From: CAYSHJ01 sp964589725
GTDB lineage: Bacteria > Planctomycetota > Planctomycetia > Planctomycetales > Planctomycetaceae
Assembly: GCA_964589725.1 (NCBI GenBank)
Contig: CAZPUJ010000707.1
Location: 1 to 19,648, forward strand
Direction of reading: 5' to 3'
Length of the DNA stretch: 19,648 bases
Both the position numbers and the translations under genes were made by a program. Below, one piece after another: positions 7,959-14,372 of the stretch (position 1 is its first letter; every line of letters begins with the position of its first letter). Under the pieces are notes generated by a model. The model was not told where the DNA came from, did no database searches, and saw nothing but the letters and a program-made list of their open reading frames with translations.

Positions 7959-8254
7959 AAATAAAGCTGTTCCCAGCGCGTTTCCGAGTGGCCCTCCAGG
8001 CGTGCATCGTCACCACGCGGTGTCATCCGATCGCGAAACCCACCGAGGGGGCGAATCGGCTGCATCCCTGCCTGAGCCTGGAGCCAACGAAGGGCAGTAA
8101 AGCAACCGCACGGCGGATTGGGAAGGCACTGCGGACACGCATCGACGCAGGCTGCCCAATTGCCGTGACGACCGCGCGTAGTTTTCAAATGTTTCCCGTC
8201 GTAGAATCGGGGTGAGTTGATCAATCACCCGATGTCGAAGCCGCGAGTTACGCC
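7959..8254. other. Divergent intergenic region
   Basis: This 296-bp gap lies between the start of the large protein gene (minus) and larB (plus) and must hold both promoters. On the larB side there is a TAGAAT (-10-like, 8202-8207) followed by a dyad at 8210-8230. On the other side I see only an AT-rich TTTATTT just before the ATG. Short open frames here have no ribosome binding site or family resemblance and I do not call them genes. Confidence 0.5.
8202..8230 (+). promoter_or_regulatory. Putative larB promoter -10 box and overlapping dyad (operator or leader hairpin)
   Basis: TAGAAT at 8202-8207 matches the TATAAT consensus at 5 of 6 positions, though no good -35 box is present at 16-18 bp. 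Directly downstream, GGGTGA (8210-8215) and TCACCC (8225-8230) flank a central TTGATCAA palindrome, giving a nearly symmetric 21-bp dyad about 25 bp before the larB start. It would overlap the predicted transcription start, which suits a repressor operator; a 5'-leader hairpin is the alternative. Confidence 0.35.
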
Positions 8255-9034
8255 GTGACGTTCACCGAAACTTTGGCCCTGCTGGAAGCCGTTCGACGCG
8301 GCGAATTGTCTCCCGCAACCGCCGCCGACCGTTGCCAATCGGAGGGAATGGTCAGCGAATTGAAGGCTGGCATCGCGATCACGAAGTCGGCCCGCGTGGA
8401 CTTGGACCGGCAGCGGCGCTGCGGCTATTCGGAGGTACTTTTCTGCGAAGGGAAATCGACCGAGGCGGTCGAGGAAATCTTCACGACATTGGTCGAGGCG
8501 AACCAAGACGCGTTCGGAACGCGAGCCTCGCCGAATCAAGCCGCCGCCGTCCGCAAACGTTTTCCGCAGGCCGAGCACAATCCCGTCGCAAGAACGATCC
8601 GAGTGCGCGCTGGCGACGACCAGACGCTCGTCGGTCGCGTGGCGGTGGTGACCGCCGGTTCCGCGGACCGGCCGGTTGCCGAAGAAGCGATCGAAACGCT
8701 GCGCTGGATGGGCTGCGGCGTCGAACGCATCGACGATGTCGGCGTCGCCGGCCCGCAACGCTTGCTGGTGGAGGTGCCTCGACTGCGAACCGTCGATGTC
8801 ATCGTGGTCGTCGCCGGAATGGAGGGCGCGTTGCCATCCGTTGTCGGCGGACACGTCGCCTGTCCCGTGGTCGCGGTTCCGACGAGCGTCGGGTACGGAG
8901 CCAGTTTCGGGGGCGTCGCGGCGTTGCTCGGAATGCTCAATAGCTGCGCCGCGAACGTGACCGTGGTCAACATCGACGCCGGCTTCAAAGCCGGCTACGT
9001 CGCTGGGTTGATCGCGAGGAGGAAGAGTTTGTAG
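8255..9034 (+). CDS. larB: LarB, nickel-pincer cofactor biosynthesis (pyridinium-3,5-biscarboxylic acid mononucleotide synthase)
   Basis: This 259-residue protein starts with GTG at 8255-8257. LarB carboxylates the pyridinium ring of nicotinic acid adenine dinucleotide and releases AMP, the first step towards the nickel-pincer nucleotide cofactor of lactate racemase and related LarA-type racemases/epimerases. The N-terminal third (SEGMVSELKAGIAITKSARVDLDRQRR, FCEGKSTEAVEEI) matches the LarB-specific part. The C-terminal two thirds hold a PurE-like domain: VVTAGSADRPVAEEA (about 131-145), VAGMEGALPSVVGGHV, VAVPTSVGYGASFGGVAALLGML, and the end VNIDAGFKAGYVAGLIAR. The length fits the family. No larC, larE or larA is in the window. 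The dehydratase gene follows after 92 bp in the same direction. The ribosome binding site is weak (GAG 7 nt upstream). Confidence 0.92.
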   Translation: MTFTETLALLEAVRRGELSPATAADRCQSEGMVSELKAGIAITKSARVDLDRQRRCGYSEVLFCEGKSTEAVEEIFTTLVEANQDAFGTRASPNQAAAVRKRFPQAEHNPVARTIRVRAGDDQTLVGRVAVVTAGSADRPVAEEAIETLRWMGCGVERIDDVGVAGPQRLLVEVPRLRTVDVIVVVAGMEGALPSVVGGHVACPVVAVPTSVGYGASFGGVAALLGMLNSCAANVTVVNIDAGFKAGYVAGLIARRKSL

Positions 9035-9101
9035 TTCCGCTGGAAGGCGGTGCGATTCCGAAACAGAAGCCTGGCAACAAGGCAATAACTAACAACTCAG
9101 A

Positions 9102-9115
9102 CCGACTGACGTCGG
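9102..9115. repeat. Short hairpin between larB and the dehydratase gene
   Basis: CCGAC and GTCGG form a perfect 5-bp stem around TGAC, 11 bp before the ATG of the downstream gene. It could occlude or space the ribosome binding region; it may also be chance. Confidence 0.3.
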
Positions 9116-9126
9116 AACGACAGACT

Positions 9127-10053
9127 ATGCGACGCATCGACACACTTCCGACCGTGCCCGCGCGCCCGGCCGATGCCCACAAGGGAACCTTCGGTCGAGT
9201 GTTGATCATTGGCGGAAGTCGAGGCATGTCAGGCGCGCCAAGCCTGGCTGGGATGGGAGCCCTGCGCGGCGGAGCCGGATTGGTTTACATCTCCGTACCA
9301 CATGAGATCTTGCCGATCGTGGCCGCGATTGAACCGTCGTATCTCACTATTCCATTACGGACTTGCGAGGAACACGGGGGTGTGTCGGCCGAAGCGTTAC
9401 CGGGATTGCGGCAGGCATGTACCGGCAAGGACGCGATTGCGATCGGTCCTGGCTTAGGCTTGTCGGCGGATGCTTCCTCGATCGTGATGGCGTTGGTCAC
9501 CGAGCTCACACAGCCGATGGTCATTGACGCGGACGCATTGACGTTGCTGGCGATGAAGAAGCCCGGCATCTCCGAGGATGTCGGGCTTCTGACGGCGGCC
9601 GGACCGCGAGTGCTCACGCCGCATCCTGGGGAATTCGCTCGGCTGATTGGCGTGGACGTGGACATCGCGAAGGTGCAGAACCGACGCGAGAACCTCGCCG
9701 CCGAGTTCGCAAAGGCTCACGGGGTGGTCCTGCTCTTGAAAGGACATCGCACGATCATCACCGACGGTGAACGATTGGCCGTCAATCAAACAGGCAACCC
9801 GGGTATGGCGACCGGCGGATCCGGCGACGTGCTGACCGGACTAATCACCGCGCTGTTGGCCCAAGGAATGAGTCCCTTTGACGCCGCTCAACTCGGAGCC
9901 CACTTGCACGGATTGGCCGGCGACCTCGCGGCGGCGGAGATGTCCGAACCAGGGCTGATCGCATCGGACTTGCCGAGGTATTTACCGCTGGCGTGGAAGC
10001 AATGTGTCGTAGGACGGATTGCCAATCCGTCCTTTGCCGTTCGGACGGATTGA
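9127..10053 (+). CDS. nnrD: ADP-dependent NAD(P)H-hydrate dehydratase
   Basis: This 308-residue protein has the ribokinase-like carbohydrate-kinase fold of the YjeF C-terminal domain. It repairs hydrated NADH/NADPH (the S form of NADHX/NADPHX) by ADP-dependent dehydration in the cytosol. Visible motifs: GRVLIIGGSRGMSGAPSLAG (residues about 24-43), ALRGGAGLVYISVP, AIGPGLG, VIDADALTLL, TPHPGEFARLIG, LLLKGHRTIITDG and the nucleotide/catalytic motif NPGMATGGSGDVLTGLI. The epimerase (YjeF N-terminal) domain is absent, so the partner NAD(P)HX epimerase must be encoded elsewhere. Homology ends near PRYLPLAWKQC; the last residues VVGRIANPSFAVRTD are translated from a palindromic repeat. The start is at ATG 9127-9129 with a weak GGAA upstream. 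Being behind larB suggests one transcript for two pyridine-nucleotide enzymes. Confidence 0.93.
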   Translation: MRRIDTLPTVPARPADAHKGTFGRVLIIGGSRGMSGAPSLAGMGALRGGAGLVYISVPHEILPIVAAIEPSYLTIPLRTCEEHGGVSAEALPGLRQACTGKDAIAIGPGLGLSADASSIVMALVTELTQPMVIDADALTLLAMKKPGISEDVGLLTAAGPRVLTPHPGEFARLIGVDVDIAKVQNRRENLAAEFAKAHGVVLLLKGHRTIITDGERLAVNQTGNPGMATGGSGDVLTGLITALLAQGMSPFDAAQLGAHLHGLAGDLAAAEMSEPGLIASDLPRYLPLAWKQCVVGRIANPSFAVRTD

Positions 10054-10064
10054 CAATCCATCCG
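10011..10064. repeat. Two tandem palindromes covering the 3' end of nnrD
   Basis: Two 23-bp near-perfect palindromes lie at 10011-10033 (arms AGGACGGATTG/CAATCCGTCCT type) and 10042-10064 (CGGACGGATTG/CAATCCATCCG type), 8 bp apart. They encode the last 15 residues of the dehydratase, and its TGA (10051-10053) lies in the second one. The convergent C45 gene ends at 10071, so the hairpins could serve as a two-sided transcription barrier. Frames through this repeat giving VGRIANPS peptides are, to my knowledge, frequent in planctomycete gene models. Confidence 0.8.
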
Positions 10065-10070
10065 ACGCGA

Positions 10071-11264
10071 TTATTTCGTGGCGAGCGGAATCTCTGGACT
10101 GGTTGGCTCTGGCCGCCGCTTCAGCAACTCGCTGAGTTGGAACGCGAAATACTTTTGCTCGGCCGCGGGCTTCTTGTCCGGTGAGGCATTGGCGACCCAG
10201 AACTTTGTGGACTTCGGCTCGAACAACACGTTGTGCAAATTCGACTTCATTGCTACGGGGCGAGACATCAACTTGATCGCTGTCTCTGCCGTGAATTGGC
10301 CATGACCGGCTTGAACGCGGCTGACGAGTTCCCTGTAACGATCTCCGGCCGAAAGCAGCACGCAGTCCGTCACGGGGGTCGGCAGTAAAGGGTGCTTGTC
10401 GGCAGGATTGATGAGTGTGAAGACGCCATACGAGGCTTCCATCCCCACAGCCTGATTTGATTTGCCGTCGGCGACCACATAGTAATACTGACAGGTCCGT
10501 TCGTTGTCGCGGAAGATGCTGATCGCGGTTTCGAGGTCTTTGCCTTTCTCAAGTACCTCTCGGACTAGGAACGCCATCGGCACGCCGCTCCAAAGACCGA
10601 GTCCTCGGCCACCCATTTCCCCGACGGAGACGTGTTCCGCGTTCATTCCAGTTACCGAGCCGATAAACCCCGCATACGTGACGTTGACGAACGGAATACC
10701 GCCGTCCGGTTCGGCGACGATCAGCACCGCGTGCTCTTGCAAGCCCCAATCGATCGCGTAGTCGAGCACTCGGCCGTGATACAACGTGCCGCCTTTCGTG
10801 GCGGTGTTCGCGATCGCGAAACCACTGCAATGAAACAGCTCCGGGATGAAGTTCGCACATCGCACGTCGTCCAGTTTCAGGCCCGAACCTTCGGCCAGTC
10901 CAGCCAGTTCATCGAAGTATTTCGGCGGGACATGCTTCTTTTGGATCTCGATGATCGACTGAATCGCCTGCCGCGGCGTGACTTTAACCGGCCCGAAGTC
11001 AACCAGCGTGGCCTCGCCACGCAACTCCAATAGGTTATGCATGTTCGAGGCGGTCTTCTCACGCAGCAACGCTCCGTGCTGATAGCCCATCTCACGCGGC
11101 GTCCCCCTCAAGTGCATAACCGGATAACCGTCGATCAACTCCAGCCACCCTTTTCCGCAACGAGCCACCGTCTGAGCGGAAAGTCGATCCGCCGGAAGCA
11201 ACAGCGCAACGACAAAGACAACTACGATCAACAGCCGAATACAGCCAAGTTGGCGAACATGCAT
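10071..11264 (-). CDS. Secreted C45-family autoproteolytic acyltransferase/hydrolase (Ntn hydrolase)
   Basis: This 397-residue protein has an N-terminal signal peptide (LIVVVFVVALLLP ... LSA, cleavage near residue 30), so it acts outside the cytoplasm. The body matches the C45 / acyl-CoA:6-aminopenicillanate acyltransferase-like family: MHLRGTPREMGYQHGALL (about 50-67), LAGLAEGSGL, then FHCSGFAIANTATKGGTLYHGRVLDY. Cys146 in HCSGFA is the expected N-terminal nucleophile exposed by self-cleavage, followed by the typical GRVLDY element and VTYAGFIGSVTGMN (about 196-209). In this family such enzymes hydrolyse or transfer amide or ester bonds, but the substrate cannot be predicted here. The ATG at 11262-11264 is supported by GGAGAG 6 nt upstream. 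The gene ends convergent to the dehydratase gene and is divergent from the MMPL gene. Confidence 0.85.
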   Translation of the reverse strand: MHVRQLGCIRLLIVVVFVVALLLPADRLSAQTVARCGKGWLELIDGYPVMHLRGTPREMGYQHGALLREKTASNMHNLLELRGEATLVDFGPVKVTPRQAIQSIIEIQKKHVPPKYFDELAGLAEGSGLKLDDVRCANFIPELFHCSGFAIANTATKGGTLYHGRVLDYAIDWGLQEHAVLIVAEPDGGIPFVNVTYAGFIGSVTGMNAEHVSVGEMGGRGLGLWSGVPMAFLVREVLEKGKDLETAISIFRDNERTCQYYYVVADGKSNQAVGMEASYGVFTLINPADKHPLLPTPVTDCVLLSAGDRYRELVSRVQAGHGQFTAETAIKLMSRPVAMKSNLHNVLFEPKSTKFWVANASPDKKPAAEQKYFAFQLSELLKRRPEPTSPEIPLATK

Positions 11265-11278
11265 GATTGACTCTCCGA

Positions 11279-11322
11279 GAGATCAAGAAATCGAGCCAGT
11301 GAGATCAAGAAATCGAGCCAGT
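11279..11322. repeat. Perfect 22-bp tandem duplication
   Basis: Two identical 22-bp units, 11279-11300 and 11301-11322, each starting GAGATCAAGAAATCG and ending CCAGT, lie back to back 14 bp upstream of the C45 gene start. The identity of the copies points to a recent slippage or duplication event. They may alter the leader of the C45 transcript. Confidence 0.9.
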
Positions 11323-11483
11323 ATTGACGCGGCGAGATTACCGTGAGTTCAACAGACGTTCTAGAGGGAATGACCTCTTTCGCCCGCACTTCTACTTTGT
11401 CAAACTGCGGAAGGTCGTGAAACTTTGACGCCAAATCCGTGATCTCTGGCTGACGCCGCCGCCTTCTGAAGTCGTTCAGTTCG

Positions 11484-11513
11484 TTGACGCTGCCGAAACG
11501 AAGGGCGTATCAT
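11484..11513 (+). promoter_or_regulatory. Sigma70-like promoter for the MMPL-selenoprotein operon
   Basis: TTGACG (11484-11489) and TATCAT (11508-11513) are separated by 18 bp; each matches the consensus hexamer at 5 of 6 positions. Transcription would start near 11520 and give a leader of about 185 nt before the MMPL ATG, containing a G8 run and small hairpins. Confidence 0.5.
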
Positions 11514-11705
11514 CACTTTTCGAATTCGAGGGGGGGGCGACCCCGCTTCTCGAAAGCGAGTGCAAATCGGGCGGTTGTCAGTCTGACCTCCTCCCGGCCG
11601 GTCGGCAGCCCGCGGCATCCGTTCTTGGTCTAGACATCTAGTTCCGTCACGAACCCCTTGCGACGGATTCTCCTCTTCCATTCACAGCTTGCGGCGTTAA
11701 CGCGG

Positions 11706-14372
11706 ATGTTTCGTATTCTCGGCAAGCTCGTTTCCAGGACATGGCCACTGGTGCTGGTCGCGTGGCTGGTCGCTTTGGGCGCCTTCAAGCTGGTCGCGCC
11801 TCCCTGGCACGAGGTCGCGGCCGAAGGGGAGTTTGCCTTTCTGCCCAAGGATTCTGATAGTCGAAAAGGCGAGGACCTGTTTCGCAAAGGCTGGGACGAG
11901 CCGTTGGCCAGCAACGTCGTCATCGTGGTGCGACGGGAAAGCTCGGAGGACGGGCTGCTCGAGTCCGACAAGCGTTTCATCGACGACGAATTGCGACCGC
12001 GGTTGGAGACGATCGCCGACGAGGAAGCGGGCTTCCTTCAGCCGCAGCAGCTTCAGTCGACGCCGTCCACTTTGTCTCCCGAACCAACGGGCACCGGCGA
12101 AACGGAGGCCGCGACCGAGCCACGTTCGATCGCCGTGCGAACATATTCGGACAAGTCAATCGGCCGACTGCTCGACAGCAAGGACAAGAAAGCATCGTTG
12201 GTCGTCTTGGAGTTGCCGTCGGAATTCCTCGACGCTCGGAATGCCAAACTCATCGAGCGAGTGCAGAAGTTGATCGACCGTGACGGAGAATTGAATTTGG
12301 CCGGATTAGTGCCGCGCGGGCTGGACTTGGCGCTCAGCGGTTCGGCGACCGTGGGCCGCGACATGATGCGGGCGGCTGCGGAAAGCTCCCGCGACACCGA
12401 GACCTGGACTTTGATTCTGGTCGTGCTGCTGCTTGTGGCGATCTATCGAGCTCCGCTGATGGCCTTGATTCCTTTGTGCATGGTGGCGATCGCGACCGAA
12501 ATCTCGCTGGCGTTGCTGGCCTGTTTGGCTCGCGAGGGGATCATCGGCTTGTTCGCCGGCATCGAGGTGTACGTCAAGATTCTCAGCTACGGCGCCGGCG
12601 TGGATTACTGTCTGTTCCTGATTGCTCGTTACAAGGAAGAGTTGGACGACGGAGCCAACTACGACGAAGCGGTCGTGAACTCGCTGGCGAAGGTGGGCCA
12701 CGCGCTGGTGGCAAGTGCTGGAACCGTGATTTGTGGCATCTTCATGATGTACTTCGCGGAGTTCGGTAAGTTTCATCAAGCGGGCATCGCCATCACGCTT
12801 GGTCTAGTGGTTGTGCTGTTCGCGGCGCTGACTTTTTCTCCCGCATTGCTCCGCCTGACTGGGCGTTGGGCGTTCTGGCCGCGCGTGGCGGGAGAGAATC
12901 TGCCTCGGACCGCTGGTTGGATCACGGCGACGTCGCCGCTGTCGCGGTTGTTCGAACGGAACTGGGGCCAATGGACTTGGAACTATGTCAGCGAGTTGGT
13001 GCGTCGTCGTCCGGGAACGGTGTTGGTCGGCAGCGTTTTGGCGATGTCGCCGTTTGCATGGATCGGCGTGCAGTTTCATGATCACTTGAGCTACGGCCTA
13101 CTCAGCGAACTGCCACGCGACACCGTGAGTGTGATCGGAGCCGACGCAGTCGCTCAGCACTTCCCGCCCGGAATCGCTGGTCCCGTGACCGTGCTTCTGC
13201 GAACAAGCACCGGGAACTTTATCGGCGAAGAGGACAACCGACTGACCGAACAGTCTCGGCAAATCATTCGCAGCCTGACCGACGAACTGCGGAAGCAAAA
13301 AGATTGGCTCCAGTTGGCTGATGTCCGCACGATGCTGCATCCGTATGGTGGCGGGCTGAGTCTGTCGACGACCGACGAACCGGTGTCGCGAAACAGCGAG
13401 CCGACCATCGAACTGACCGGCGGCTCGAAGATTGCGAGGGTTCTCGAAGACCGCGTCCGCCAAGACCGGACGATGCGGTATTACGTCAGCTCGCAAGGCG
13501 AACTCAAAGGCAAGGTTCTGCGCGTCGACCTCGTGCTGCAGGAGGATCCGTTCACACGCAACAGCATCACTCAATTCGAGACCATTCGGCACAGGGTGCA
13601 GTCCGTCGTCGATGATCATATGGACGATGATCATCTTGAAGTGTTCGCTCTCGGCCCCACGGCGAGTATTCGCGATCTCAAGGTCGTGACTGACCGCGAC
13701 CAGATTCGCATCGACATCCTGGTCCTCTTGGGAGTGTACCTAATCTTGATCGCACTGCTGCGCCGGCCGACAGTTTCGCTGTATCTGATCGCCAGTGTCT
13801 TCTTCAGCTACTTGGCCACGCTGGGCGTTACCTTCGTCGTTTTTTGGGCGATGGATCCGACGGATTTCGCGGGACTCGATTGGAAAGTTCCGATGTTTTT
13901 ATTCACGATCCTGATCGCAGTCGGTGAGGACTACAACATCTTTTTGATGACTCGCATCGACGAAGAGCAGGCGGTTCACGGCCCTGCTTCCGGCGTCATC
14001 GCGGCATTGAAAAAGACCGGCAGCATCATCTCCAGTTGTGGCGTTATCATGGCCGGAACATTTTCGTCACTGCTGGCCGGATCGCTGGTGGGCCTGCATC
14101 AGTTGGGCTTCGCGTTGGCGTTCGGAGTGTTGTTAGACACGTTTGTGGTCCGGCCCATCCTGGTGCCGTCATTTCTGGTACTGCTGTACGACGGTCGCTT
14201 TCACAGCTTGAGTCGACTGTTTGGCGCCGCCGATGAGTCATTGGCATCTTCGGTGGTCGCGTCGGCCACAGAGATGGGAAATTGGATGGTTCTGAGAACG
14301 CCCGCCCCTCACCCGAACACCAAACCCGCCAGTCCGTCAGCGGCTCAGTCCTTGGATGCTGGAGGCGAATGA
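11706..14372 (+). CDS. MMPL/RND-superfamily transporter
   Basis: This 888-residue inner-membrane protein has the RND layout of two similar halves, each with one helix, a large periplasmic domain and a bundle of helices. Helix 1 spans about residues 13-32. A periplasmic domain follows to about 230, with a polar Ser/Thr/Pro/Glu linker at 115-140. Helices start again with WTLILVVLLLVAIYRAPLMA (about 234-253). The charge-relay motif GAGVDYCLFLIARYKEEL holds Asp300-Tyr301, and the second half has the equivalent GEDYNIFLMTRIDEEQ with Asp742-Tyr743. These Asp-Tyr pairs are the proton-coupling residues of MMPL proteins. The family exports lipids, hopanoids or other hydrophobic cargo, and the cargo is not predictable here. 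I chose ATG 11706 over an upstream TTG (11658) because helix 1 then sits close to the N-terminus. The stop TGA overlaps the ATG of the downstream selenoprotein gene. Confidence 0.88.
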   Translation: MFRILGKLVSRTWPLVLVAWLVALGAFKLVAPPWHEVAAEGEFAFLPKDSDSRKGEDLFRKGWDEPLASNVVIVVRRESSEDGLLESDKRFIDDELRPRLETIADEEAGFLQPQQLQSTPSTLSPEPTGTGETEAATEPRSIAVRTYSDKSIGRLLDSKDKKASLVVLELPSEFLDARNAKLIERVQKLIDRDGELNLAGLVPRGLDLALSGSATVGRDMMRAAAESSRDTETWTLILVVLLLVAIYRAPLMALIPLCMVAIATEISLALLACLAREGIIGLFAGIEVYVKILSYGAGVDYCLFLIARYKEELDDGANYDEAVVNSLAKVGHALVASAGTVICGIFMMYFAEFGKFHQAGIAITLGLVVVLFAALTFSPALLRLTGRWAFWPRVAGENLPRTAGWITATSPLSRLFERNWGQWTWNYVSELVRRRPGTVLVGSVLAMSPFAWIGVQFHDHLSYGLLSELPRDTVSVIGADAVAQHFPPGIAGPVTVLLRTSTGNFIGEEDNRLTEQSRQIIRSLTDELRKQKDWLQLADVRTMLHPYGGGLSLSTTDEPVSRNSEPTIELTGGSKIARVLEDRVRQDRTMRYYVSSQGELKGKVLRVDLVLQEDPFTRNSITQFETIRHRVQSVVDDHMDDDHLEVFALGPTASIRDLKVVTDRDQIRIDILVLLGVYLILIALLRRPTVSLYLIASVFFSYLATLGVTFVVFWAMDPTDFAGLDWKVPMFLFTILIAVGEDYNIFLMTRIDEEQAVHGPASGVIAALKKTGSIISSCGVIMAGTFSSLLAGSLVGLHQLGFALAFGVLLDTFVVRPILVPSFLVLLYDGRFHSLSRLFGAADESLASSVVASATEMGNWMVLRTPAPHPNTKPASPSAAQSLDAGGE

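Larger units (their letters stand above)
11265..11705. other. Divergent intergenic region with promoter, tandem duplication and possible gene remnant
   Basis: This 441-bp gap separates the C45 gene (minus) from the MMPL gene (plus). It holds a 22-bp tandem duplication next to the C45 start, a good sigma70-like promoter facing the MMPL gene, a G8 run (11530-11537) with small hairpins around it (CGCTT/AAGCG near 11544-11558), and a 12-bp palindrome CTAGACATCTAG (11630-11641). A minus frame from TTG 11434 encodes ITDLASKFHDLPQFDKVEV-like sequence (upstream part included). It looks protein-like but lacks a proper start and end, and may be a decayed gene. Confidence 0.55.

Noticed and set aside
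7793..8224. Cys-rich minus-strand frame (CVDACPQC ... CGC) in the gap before larB
   Set aside because: It overlaps the start of the large gene in another frame and has no clear ribosome binding site. Both the frame and the Cys cluster may be chance.
11398..11403. Minus-strand TTGACA as a -35 box for the C45 gene
   Set aside because: The hexamer is perfect but no acceptable -10 hexamer follows at 16-18 bp, so I do not call a promoter.
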